A stretch of 64,000 nt of DNA. Origin: Rhabditophanes sp. KR3021 (Eukaryota; Nematoda; Chromadorea; Rhabditida; Alloionematidae). Positions 24,301 to 36,259 of this stretch are shown here, one piece after another (position 1 is the first letter of the stretch; every line of letters begins with the position of its first letter). Under the pieces are notes generated by a model, which did not search any database, was not told where the DNA came from, and saw nothing but the letters and a program-made list of their open reading frames with translations. The translations under genes and the position numbers were made by a program. The stretch lies in NCBI GenBank assembly GCA_963281155.1, contig CAUJLY010000006.1, positions 3,286,001 to 3,350,000 of the forward strand, read 5' to 3'.

Positions 24301-27300
24301 GTGTGAAAAGAGTTGCACTTAGCACTGCTAAAAATCTTCGTCATGCTATCAAAACAAACAAACTCAACAAACTGGCATCAGAGAAAAAAATTGTTAATGA
24401 GGACAGTCCCAAACTTCACACTAATGATGTTGACATGGCATGTGATACTACTTCACAGGAAACTAAGGGTATCTACTCACATCATATTACTACTCCAAAT
24501 GAGCCTAACCATGACTTGTCTGAAATTAGTAGTTTAATTAAAACCAAAAACGTAAATGATGTGGTAAAGATAAAGGAAAGCAATAGCACAATGGGTGAAG
24601 ATAATGAATATCCTAAAATAAGTGAGACTCTTTTGCCTGTCAAGGGTAAACCAACAAATTCTGTTTACAAAAAGCATATATCTGTAAACGGTCATAGAAA
24701 AGATATCCCACGCAATGCTGCTCGTCCTTGTTATGGAAAGGGTGTGTTCTATGTTAATAGAAATTCATCACCTATCGAAGATTGCAGGCATCTGGTAGAT
24801 GCATATGGCAGGAAGCTAAAACCGTGTCCACTTTCAAATTTATATAGTAAAAATGTTAAAAAGTACAACTTAAAAGCTTACACCAAAATTGTAGAGAAAT
24901 CTAAAAAAGCAAGGTTTCCATTTGACTATGAAAAATTTGAAAAAGTTTACAAAAGTCTAAGAGATGCCATTGATCCACCAAAGCCAGTACCTGAAGTAAA
25001 TGAGAATCCCGAAAACTTGCCAGTCTTCGGTCCACAGAATAAGCCTGGAGAATTGCCAATATTCGGTCCTGAAAACAAACCTGGATCTTCTCTTAGGAAA
25101 AGAAGATTAAGAGTACAGAAACGTGCTTATAGTAGTTGCTTTGGACATTCATTGAAAGCTTCTCTTGGACAAGGAGCTAAGAAAGAAAAAGCTAAGCTAG
25201 TTGAAAAGTTGAAGGCAAGAATAGCTGAGCAAATGAACAAAGTAGATGCTGGAAAGGTCATTCGTGAAGCGGTACCTGAAGAGAAGTCAAAAGAAGTGAA
25301 AGCCGTTAAACCTTTCAATAATTTGGTTGATGACATTTCTGATGATGATGATATGACAGGGATTCCTCCACCAACTGTTGTGCCCGACAAAAGTACACCT
25401 GTTGCACTCGTCAAGGATGCACATGTTACACCCGAAGTTCCTAAGTCTAAGAAAATTGTTCACAATTTCCAATTTCATATTGCAAAGCCAAGAAGTGAAA
25501 AGGTTCCAAATGAAAATCCTACGGATGGAGATGATCATGATAGTTCACAAGCTGGACCTTCAGAATCTAACAAACACCATCAAGCAACATCTACCCCATC
25601 TACCCAAACCACTCAACATACTACTCGAACTGAGAGAAATAGGACTAATTATGGACAAGGTTCTGATAGTGAAAGTGAGGAGGAAAAGAAACATCATGAT
25701 TACCTCAAAAAGATGTTCTATGATTCAAAGACGATTCAAAAGGTAAAAAAAGACAGAAAGAAGAAAGTTGAAGAGCAAGACAAAAGGACCAAAATGATTG
25801 ACGAATTCAGAAGTGCTGTTGGTTTTGCTTTGACTGAGGAACAATTAGCTGAGCAGATGATTTTGGCAGAAACTATGGAAGGTAGCCAAAAATACTTTAA
25901 CCATAGATCAAAGACTAGGGCATTTTGTAAAGCTAAGAATGACATTTTGGATTTAGTTCACCATAGAAACGCTTGTTCTGATGAGACAGTTGATGTTGAG
26001 ATGGCTGCTTCTCCACCGAAACCTGTCTATGCCGAATTAGATTCCTCTGACGATGAGTATGAAAGACCTAAGAAACGTGCTCATAAATGTAAGGTTGCAT
26101 CTAAGGCATCTTCTTCAAAGGCCAGGAAAGGCCATAAAGAAAAGTCTGATGAGGAAGTTGATAGAATTGAAAGAAGCGAAAAGAATCGTGAACGTAAATT
26201 GCAATTGAAAGAAACAACTGATAAAAATGCGAAGAAAGCTACCGATATCAATCCACTTCCTAAATTCAACGAGACTAGAAAGCCCGAACGATTCCAAAGA
26301 AGATTCGATAAAGTTACAGATTTCTTACCATCTTCAAAGTTTAACAGGGCAGGCAATTCTTCTAAAAGAACTTCTAATGAACCAAAGGATACTCTGCCAA
26401 TAGAAATTAGTCAAAAAGTATGCCAAGTTATGGCTCATACCTTTATCAAGGACATTGCTACTGATAAAGTCAATCAAATCAGGGAGGATATGAATGAGAA
26501 AAAGGAGCTTGAAAACTATCAGAAAGCACACTATGGGCCTAAAGAACCTTTGAAAATCACATTTAAACCAAAGGAAGAAATCGTGGAAAGTAAAAAAGAA
26601 ATTCTCAGTGAAGAAGAGCAAGCTATGGTTTATGAACAGGATACCTCATTAAGTTGCACGGATCCATTGGAATCATTGACTGCTGGTTTAAGTAAGATGT
26701 TAAACGCGAGAACACTTGTTGAGCGCCCAGAGCCAGATGACGATATGGTAGACCTCGAAGACTTTAACACAGCTGAAGGAACACCTGCTTGGTTGGAGTT
26801 GGTAAAACGTAAAAGACATGACTTTATTGAAGAAGCTAAAAAGATGGTTCAATTGCATCAAAATCCTTCTCCAACAAATGAGTTGATTCTATCTGATTCT
26901 TCAGATGAATCTTCTTCCTCTGATGTTGATGAATATTCAAAAGAAAGGAAAAGACGAATGATCAAAGCCATTCAAACTAAGTTAGATGAAGAACGAGATA
27001 ATATAAACGGAGATAGTTCTTTAAAACAACCACCTCAACAAGTTTCTCAAATCCCAGTGAGAGAACCAACTCCTCAGCCACTAGTATTTGTAGATTATGA
27101 TACAGAGAAACATAGACCAGGTGACAATACTTACGGTAATCTTTCACCTGAGCCTGATTTTGACCAAATGCCACCACCATCTGATTCAGAAGATGAAGAA
27201 GAAAGAAACAGAGAACTTGAGAAACTTATTGAAAAAGTTAGTCAATCTGTAGAGGCAGGGACGATTGAAGAAATTAATTTGGATTTATTAACGGCAAGCA

Positions 27301-30120
27301 ATGTAATGGGCGATGCTATATCTGATAGTGATGAAGACTTGGCCAAAATTCCAAAGATGGATGTCGATGTAGTGGCTTCAGATGACGAAGACGATAACAG
27401 AAGCCCTTATGTTGAGCCTGAAGAAAGCTCAAGCGACGAGAGTTCATCGTTGACTGAAAGTACATCTACATCTGTTGCAGATTCTGATATTAGTCAACAA
27501 TATATTCCACAAGTTGTTCCAGGTCAAACTCCGGTTGAAGCTCCAAGTTTAGTTGGCGAATCTGTACTTGACGGAGATATGAATATGGACGAAGATTTGC
27601 TTACTTATGAATATGTTCAGGAAACAATTGTTCCATTTGATTTACCAAACATTCCAAGTGTCGAATGTTTACCGAGACCTAACAATAGCATGCTGGAAGT
27701 AGAAGACATGGATGTTGATCAAGTATCTTCTGTTCTTAGAGATCCAATCGACATTGAGCTGGATCGTGAAATTAATGAACTTATGGCACAAGACAAAGGC
27801 TTAACTCGTAGTCCATCAAAAGAAGACGAAATTGGCGACTATCTTGGACGCGATTTAGTACCTACTCAGAAAAACGATGAGCTCGATGAACTTGATAATG
27901 ATAGTGAGAATTACAGTGAGAAATATAGTGAGAAATATAGTGTTGAATCTGATGGTCAAGAAGACGAAGAAGAATCAGATGACGATGATGCCCCAGCATC
28001 AGAAACTACCACTCAAGGAGATATAGAAATCATAAAAGTACGTGTATCCATGGAGAAGCCAGAAGTCTTTCCGACTCAACTTTTCATGTCTGTTAATAAA
28101 TTTTCATTCGCCGACATGCAATTCATTGATCCCAAGATGCTACTCGAACATGGAATCGTCTTGGAATGGGATAATGAAAATGAATACAAGTATAATTCCG
28201 AACCTGAAGAAATAGGTGAAGAAATTCCTGATATTGAAGACATCGAAGGCGAGGATCCTGATTCAAGAAAAATTAGAGAGCAATTGCGTGAAATTCGTCA
28301 ATTAGATCGTATCATTGCTATTAGACAACGTGATATCCGCGAAAAGAAGGCTGCTGACAATGAGCGTGCAGAAAAAGAAAAGGCCGAAGCTCTTGCTATT
28401 GAAGTTGCGGAGAAGGAACAAATCAAAGCAGAAATTGCTGATGAAAGGGACAAATTTACGATGAATTCTGTTCCATTTCCTTGGTCTACGAATGGTGATG
28501 AAGCAGAGGAGCTTTTAATAATCAAACAGGAAGTTGATATTGAAGAGGTTCCTGCTAAGAAAAGGCGGTACACTAACTACATTGGCCCCAAAACAGCCGC
28601 AAAAGTCAGAGCTTTAGATCTCAAAAGACAAGAAATGATTGCAGCTGGTAACCATAACTTTACTGAACTTGAAAGAGAATACAGTAAATGCACTTATGTC
28701 ACAGTAAGAGATGATGCTGATCTTGAAGATATTCAACGCAATATTCAAAAATTGGGCGATGAAGCCCGTCTCCAAAGGGAATCGATGATGTATATGGATA
28801 CTTTAACAGAGGCACAAACGACAGCAATCATTTGGATGATTGATATCACAAATGTCAGTAGAGGAAATGATGATTATACAGTCGCAAAGCATTTTTTCAC
28901 ATTAAGGGAATCAATTACAATGGAAAATGAAGTTACACCATTTGAAAAAATTGTTGTTGAACTTCAATATGCCATTGTCTGTTTCCGTGAAGGCAAAAAG
29001 ATTGTTCTCAACTTGGATCATCGAATTTGCAAAGCTCTTAGCATTACCAATGTTCTAGAGCTTAAAGGACAGTTTCTTAACATGCTTCAAAATTCTTTGA
29101 TGATGGCTCATTCAAATTATAATGCTATGTTCAAATCTTATGAAAAAGCTGGTCTATCTACGTACGAAGCTTTTGTTGAACAGATGGAACATAACGAAAG
29201 AGTCCGTGAAGATAGAGCAACTAGTGAAACTAAAAAACAACAACCACAACTTCAACCTCAAATAATGTCAGATAGTGAAGATATGTTGGGAAGATTTGCG
29301 AGATATAAAAAACCGATGTCTGAAAAAGCATGTGCCAAAGCTGAAAAGGAACTTGCTATTGTATGTGCTCACAATCAGTACAAGATTGATTTAGCTAATT
29401 ATGCTGATCCCAATGTTCCTGGAGCTTCCTCTGTAGCTTTACCAACTTCCGGCAGAGAAACATGTGATGAAGACCTTCCTTATGAAGTTATCGACGAAGA
29501 TAACAAATCTGCTATTACTGGTCTTAAAATCCCATGGCTTATCAAGTTTGCCGTTCAAAATGCTATGCCTTTTGGAATCCCTAGAGATTTAGCTGAGAAA
29601 ATGATTAGACGAAGAGATATTGGCTTTGGTGATCACTTTTTCAAGAAATGTAATTTCATTTATACGAATGGAAATCTCGATTTAATTAATTTAATCGATG
29701 AAGTTTTTACAGATCCAATTAACCCCACACCACATCAACTTCAAATAACTAATAGGATTCCTCTTCCAGCAAAAAGTTTTTACGATATGAGCATGGCGAT
29801 GGGCGATCCAGAACGCAGTATAAGTTACATAGCCCTTCCAACATCAAACAATCAAGTTGACATTACAGAATCTCTTGAGCAATTCAAGGGACAATCCTCC
29901 ATACCTTTTACAAAAACAAAATGGCTGGAGTTATTTTACCAAATGAACAATTTGCTACTACCTCATACAGATGCTATATCTTTCCACCATGCAAATTTGT
30001 CAAAAACCATTGCAAAAAATTCGCACCAAATCTCATTGAATGTTTACATTATTACAAAATGTATACATACTTATATTGTGTTATTGTCCCTATCCTTGCA
30101 GAGGATTAACAAACTGGTAG
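18313..30120 (+). CDS. spen: SPEN/Split-ends family protein (DIN-1-like), RRM x3 and SPOC
   Basis: Exons are 18313-18572, 19390-21534, 21584-22632, 22679-24158, 24210-30060 and 30102-30120; introns after the first are 41-51 nt. The product is about 3600 residues, similar to human SPEN. RRM1 is at about 14-84 (RHIKVHGLPTKFS), RRM2 at about 239-315 and RRM3 at about 329-400 (CDVWFGCLPKEW). A charged Glu/Arg coiled coil and RND/SR-type repeats follow, then thousands of acidic, low-complexity residues. The C-terminal SPOC domain has SYIALP, MAGVILPNEQF, CYIFPPCKF and KKFAPNLIECL. Known family role: nuclear scaffold that binds RNA through the RRMs and recruits corepressors through SPOC. Two frame breaks, near 22905-22914 and 29880-29920, each need one added base; 10804 exon bases plus 2 divides by three. 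An open frame running on to 30176 is the wrong one after the second break. Confidence 0.88.
18752..18826. repeat. Short degenerate tandem repeat in the first spen intron
   Basis: About three to four copies of a roughly 24-base unit close to atgatttagtttaaaaaaat lie in the 817-base first coding intron. Copies differ at several positions. No function is suggested by the sequence. Confidence 0.55.
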
Positions 30121-32536
30121 CAATTTTTTTCAAACAATTCAGAACTACACTTATTATCAAAATATGCGCACATTAAAAATGTATCTCAAAGGAACATAAA
30201 AGTGGTGAAAATACGGCACAACAACTATTGTTATTCTCAACTTATTTATTAATTATTTAATTCGTTGCCTACAAACTTACGCAACCTAACTTTTTATTCT
30301 AATTTTACTTTTGTACATTTATTTTTTCATATTTTATTACTGTTGTTATGCGGCTTAGCGTAAAATAAAATTTAATTAAACAAATGACGTAAATTAACAA
30401 ACTTTGCTGCATTCAAATAATTAATTGAAACATCCTTTGCCAATACTTTAAATTCGGAGAAATGATTTAAGCTTGCAAATCAAACTAATTTATGTGTTTT
30501 CCCAAATTGGCTTCATTAGCCACCGAAAACTTCCTCTCTTAACAATACCCAAAAATAATTAATTTCCGCCTATTTTTTTGCTCGTCAATCTTAATAACAA
30601 TAAATACATATATTTATTCATTTCGGAGAAAAATAATATACATTTAGAAGAAAGTTAAATAGGCGATTCAGTGACTTAAGATAAAACATATCTATACATT
30701 TATTAAAATTTATTACTGTATTATAATACATTTCTTCAAATTATATCCTTTAAGTATATATTTTATGGACATAAGCCATTAATATTGGAGTCAACATTGT
30801 AAACTTAAATATATGGTTATATACTTTTATTGTCTTCACGCATCCTCCTTATACCCCGCTAAATCTTTTACCATCCTATTCCTTTTACTTTTTTAATTTT
30901 CCATTTACTCCAAACAAGAGAACAACTTTTCTTTATATCACACTTTAATTCCTTTGATGAGACAATTTAAAAGTTTTCAAGCTACTAAAATTATCGTTCT
31001 ATTGTGGTTTAGTTATCTTTAACTATATTTATAGCACAAGCCTCAGCCATGATTGTTTTGGCTACTACTAGTATTAAAATAAACGAGTAACTTTGGTAGT
31101 AGTAGCCTTTCTTTAACCCCTTTCGACTTTTGTATGGCTGTGTCCTGCAACTGGGAATAGCTGCACCACTACATCAAATAAAAAGAGAGCAAATGGAGCC
31201 TGGACCATAAAATACTTCTTTGTGAAGAATGTCCCAAAGTCCTTTTTATCCCTATATAAATACATATCCAAACTAACAGATTACAAAATTTTCTAAATCC
31301 TATTATTCTTAACAATGACCTTAACTTCAAAAAAGAGGAAAGATTTAGGGTCTCGTTCAAAAGTCAAGGAAAACCTTTTTTTGATACTACAAAGACTTGT
31401 AAATAAAAAAGATTAGACAAAGTTTAAAAAGCGAAAAAGGAAAGTGATATGGTATTGGATACGTCATATGGTGGAGTGAATAAACAAATCGCCTAGAATT
31501 AACTTAACACCATCATCCAAAACTACAATTTTTAGTTAGAATCTCTTATTGAGTTTAAAAGAGTTGGTAGGATTTATAAAAAATCTTGTAGTAGGATGTT
31601 TTTTGTGTATGAATCATCATGTTTTGTTTTAAATTGTGAAGTAAACAAAACAAACCCATTTTAATACTAACTGACAAATGCTTATTTTTAACCTCTCTCA
31701 AATGTCCTTTTTGAATATGTAGTTTTATATAAAATTATTTTTATTATATCTTTAAAACCATACAGCATCTACCACTTGACAAAAGTTCATAATTTATGGT
31801 TAGAGATTTCTTTATTTGTTTACTAATTTTCAGTTTAAAAATGATTCATGTACATATTTATTACCGATAAGCATACGTTGAAGTTGATTTATGGGCATAA
31901 AATGGATGCATGGGTTTTGATTATGAATGTATAATTTATACTTGGTGACAATGCTTTTTACATATTATTCACTGCATTTAGTTTTATTTTGGCGGAGAAT
32001 TATATTGTACCCATTAAACCTTCATTAAATATGGTCTAGGCAACAGGCACAAAAATATTAGCAACAAACAAGAAAACATACGTACATACTTTGTGTGTAA
32101 ATCTAATTTTGTTGGAAGTTGCTATATTCTTAATCTAATTAATTTGGTTCCCGTACAAATAAGATCATTCTTAAGAACAATATACCCGTTTATTCTTATT
32201 CACTTTTTTGTCTTTTGTAAAGTTCAACTTTTTTATATTCACTAACTAACATTCCCTTAAAATATAGCAAAAGCACGACACACGCAATTTTTATTTTTGT
32301 GTTAGTGCCACACCAAACTAATCTTATTATATTTAAGCAATGTTTTGCCAGGGTTAACTCTTCAAATACAAAGATATATAGACATATACATATACCATCT
32401 AAATATTAACGAACAATTCATCGGACTATTCCACAGAAATAACATTCAAACATCAATTCTTGGATTCTAAAGACAATATTAACTGCTTTATTAACTATTT
32501 ATTCCACTTTAAACCTGAATTGGTATCATCAGTGCT
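30121..32536. other. Intergenic region spen to tmem151
   Basis: This contains the spen 3' UTR and the tmem151 promoter. No open frame with a recognisable domain is seen, and the short frame at 31169-31360 on the - strand has none. An acceptor-like tatcatcag ends four bases before the next start codon. Confidence 0.45.
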
Positions 32537-34793
32537 ATGGTAAGACCGGAAAGGACTTCACAAGCTGTTAATGCTGCCACCAACAATAATACGGACACAG
32601 TTTCTCATGTGGTAAGTACGAATCTAGTAGATTAGTCTATAGTTAATTAGTCCATAGATAATTAGCCCATCTTCTCATTAAATATTCATTACATTTTAAG
32701 AAACCCAAAAGATACGGTCTTCTTCGAACATTGCGTGATCAATTTTATTGGAAATGCCTGATTACGACAATCATGGTGAATACGTGTATTGGCTATTCTA
32801 TTTGGTGTACTTTATCTAAGCAATATTTTCCACTACAAATTGGTTCTTATACGTATGTTTAATCAAATTTAAAACACACAAAAAGTCCACTTTCTAAATG
32901 ATAATTATTTTTTGGAACAAAAAAAGGAAATAGACGTTACATTTTATTGCATCCATTTATTCTTGGTTCATTTATATTTTTAGCATCTCAAATAGTACTT
33001 GTTCTCAGGGCTATCAGTTGATACCTATGGGATTTGGGTTTTTATTGTATATAATTTATTTGATGGAATGTTGGCATACGAGATTGAAAGTTGACAAACT
33101 GATTAGTGTAAGTTAAATGCTTTGCCTTGGAAAAAGAAAATAATTTCATTTGCCGAACATTTGTTATTAAATAAATTTATTTAATTTAACCAAAAAATAA
33201 CATTCACAACTTCCATTTTTTAGACAGACATAGAAGATGTTAAAGATTATCTTAAAAAGTTACAGTTGGCAACACCAATCGTCTGGTGGAAAAGTATTTG
33301 CTATCATTATTTGAGAAGGACCAGACAAGTTACTAGGTACAGGAATGGAGATGCTTTTACGGCGACGCAAGTTTATTACGAAAGGGTTAATTCACATACG
33401 GCCGGAAACATCTTTTTATTTGATCATTGTGGGGTGAAAGTAAGTGTCAATAAAATGTAAACGAATATATCCATTTTAAGGACATTTCACGTAACATTTA
33501 TGATTTGCATAAATATCCTGTCAATAAAATTCCGCTTCTACAAAGGCTTTGTCTTTGCATGTTCTCAAGCTGCTGACGAATTTGAAGAACAAAGAGCTCG
33601 TTTCTTTAGTGAAAATGAGTCAAAAGATGATTACATGGAGGTTCGGGAGGGCTTAGACTTGGCAGGTTGTCTGTTTCAGGAAGAAGTCATTGCATATAGA
33701 GATTCGAAGAAAGGATTTCCTTGGTACATGTCTCCTTTTGCCTATTGGGTAGCTTCATTTTTGTTGATGAGTTGGCCTCTTCGTATTTATTGCGAGTTGA
33801 AAACAGCACACCTATCCTACCGGGTAACAAAATTATTTGGTTCAAATTATCTTTCTCCATCCAGTTATAATTACACAGGTCCACTGACTAGAACTTCTAC
33901 CATGGAATCAAGAGAATTGGAGTTAGCTGCAAGGGAAAATTACTTGATGGTACCTAGTTATAGTGAAGCCATGTTGTTGGACCCTATTTTGTCTTCTAAT
34001 GCTGGATGTTCATTCAGTAATCAGGGTTTCAGAAATCATTCCCCACAAGTTAGTTTTAATCATCTGTGTAATCTTTAATCTTTTTATAGGTAACACCTTT
34101 CATCAGTGACCCACCACGTTTTACAATTCCCGCAAGTGTAATCAATCGCCACCTTCAACCAACAGGAAGTGGTCATCGCTTAAGAAACGACACCACTCAA
34201 ACCCCCAATTACGGATCCACAAACGAGTCTTTTGCTTTGGACATTGAATGCCCCGATCAAACACCAACTGCGCCACAACGAAGTAGTTCAATGTCTTTCG
34301 TCAACTACAAGTAAGTCTTAATAAATATTTAATTAGTTCAAATTTCTAGAAACAACTTAAAATTGACTTTACCGGGTATTGAAGAAGGAAGTGTCAATAC
34401 TACTCGTTTTCCATTGTCAGTTCTCCGTTCCTTTTCAATTCATGCAGGTCTTGGAGCATCTCACGACTTGGAGTTATGCAGAAATATCAAAAGTCTCCAT
34501 CCAAACAGTACCAATTTAATTGAAAATGAAAGGACCCCTCTGGTGAGCGCAACAACTGAAACTCGAGGACCTCCACCGTCGTATGAGGTAATTTAATATT
34601 TGTTATGAATGTTAACTCGTTCTTAAACACTAATCTCTTACAGACCGCACTCAAAATGAACACACCAATCGTACAAAGACTAAAAAGATCGGCCACTCAC
34701 TCTATTTCTAGTATTTTGAACCTAATAAACTTTGGAGAAAGTTCAAAAGCAGACGCCAGCAAACTACCGAGTTCTGAAGACCAAAGTGAATAA
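32537..34793 (+). CDS. tmem151: TMEM151 family membrane protein
   Basis: Eight exons: 32537-32611, 32701-32852, 32984-33107, 33224-33439, 33481-34048, 34090-34310, 34350-34587 and 34644-34793, about 580 residues. Family hallmarks are the segment ending LIYLMECWHTRLK-like (YIIYLMECWHTRLK here), FEEQRARFFSENESKDDYME, an aromatic SPFAYWVASFLLMSWPLR membrane segment and the C-terminal PPPSYETAL, a PPxY-type WW ligand also present in vertebrate TMEM151. Three membrane spans are visible (about residues 38-60, 85-105 and near the middle). The molecular role of the family is poorly known. Exon 5 has 568 bases where 567 are needed: the frame changes at the AAAA run 33526-33529 between HKYPVNK and FRFYKGFVF. 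Dropping one A restores a continuous family-like sequence, so an assembly indel is more likely than a broken gene. Confidence 0.88.
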
Positions 34794-36259
34794 GAATGAT
34801 GTTTTGGTGTGATAGATTAACAATTGTATTATAGTCTCTTTATATATTATTAAACAAACAAAACGCAGGTTTCTTTAAAAACTTTCTCGAAAAAAAGATA
34901 TGTCGTCGCACCACACTTTACTTAATGCTCTTGATGTCTTGCTTTTTTGCGTATCTTTCAAGTACATTACTTAATACTATTTCTTCTTAACTTCGAACAC
35001 AATAAAAATAATGTAATAAAAGTTAATTTGTGTGTGTATAATTTTTATTTACTTGAATTGGTAATTATATATTAGACATAATGTTTCATAAATTGAATAT
35101 ATAAAGAATTCTCTCGAGAAAGGTGTATGAATTATAAAGGTGACATATACAATATAAATTATAATATAGACAAACTTATTATGCCAAGTTTTTAATAATA
35201 AAAAAGAAAAAACACAAAGTAAGGATTTAATTCTCTTTTCGGGTAATAAATTAGAATTTTTGATTAAGGTGTATGTAGATTATATTAATATTGTAGATAA
35301 AAGTGAAGTTACAAATAAACAAAACTTTGTGTGATATATATTCAATAATATACAAGCAACTAGTTGACTAAATAAATTTCTATAAAGCTACATAAAGTGT
35401 AGTAATTATAAATGTTTTTTGGAAATACAATATTATATAGATATATTTTTTAATTAGTATATTATTATCATTATATTTAAAAATCTGAAATAGTGCAAAT
35501 TCGATCTTCGATTGTCAATTAAAATTGCCTAGATATTTAAATAATAGGGATGACCGCGTGAATATATGTTTGCAGGTTTTTGATATATAAAAGGGTTAAA
35601 GAAATGGGGGCTAATTCTTGAAGCTATATAGGATGTTTAGCGACCTTAATAAAAAATTAGCTGGGAGTGATTTGTTTGAATATTTAAATATACCCACATT
35701 ATATGAACAATATATAAATATAATAAAAATTGAATTAAGAGGAAAAATACAATACATAAATATTATTAACGGGAGAGGACAGGCTTATGTATTTTGGTAT
35801 AAAATCATACAAATTAATATTGACCTGGCACCGGAAAAATGCAGTTAACTTTTGCCAGAAAATTTCACAAATTACCAGGAAGAAGACATTATGATTGGGT
35901 TGTAGATAATAATAGTAATGGTTCAGGGATTACAATGCAGAAGGATATATAAATAAGTTGCATGGCATACATATAGATTACTTGAAACATAATTCATTAC
36001 CAATAACTCTAGAGAACACAGAAATAAACAAATTTTAGTTCTATCCAGGCTGACCGGATAACATTCTACGTTGACGTTTAAATAGATTTTTAAACTTGAA
36101 TCACGACAAAGGAAGGGAGAATAAGATTTGGGTATATTCAATGGGAAAATGCAATATTCATCCTAGCCAAATTAGATTTTGAATATTAATTAAAGGAAAT
36201 TGTAAGTAACAATAAGTTCGCTCGTTCATACAAAAAAACCACAATACATTTTAATTTTC
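34794..36259. other. Intergenic region between convergent genes
   Basis: These are the 3' flanks of tmem151 (+) and the CCCH gene (-), very AT-rich. Short frames at 35618-35848 (+) and 35923-36141 (-) show no domain and have unconvincing composition. AATAAA-type signals occur near 35000. Confidence 0.45.

Noticed and set aside
29926..30176. C-terminus of the long frame running to 30176
   Set aside because: After the break near 29900 the SPOC motifs are in another frame, which ends properly at 30120 after a 41-nt intron. The tail to 30176 is low-quality sequence.
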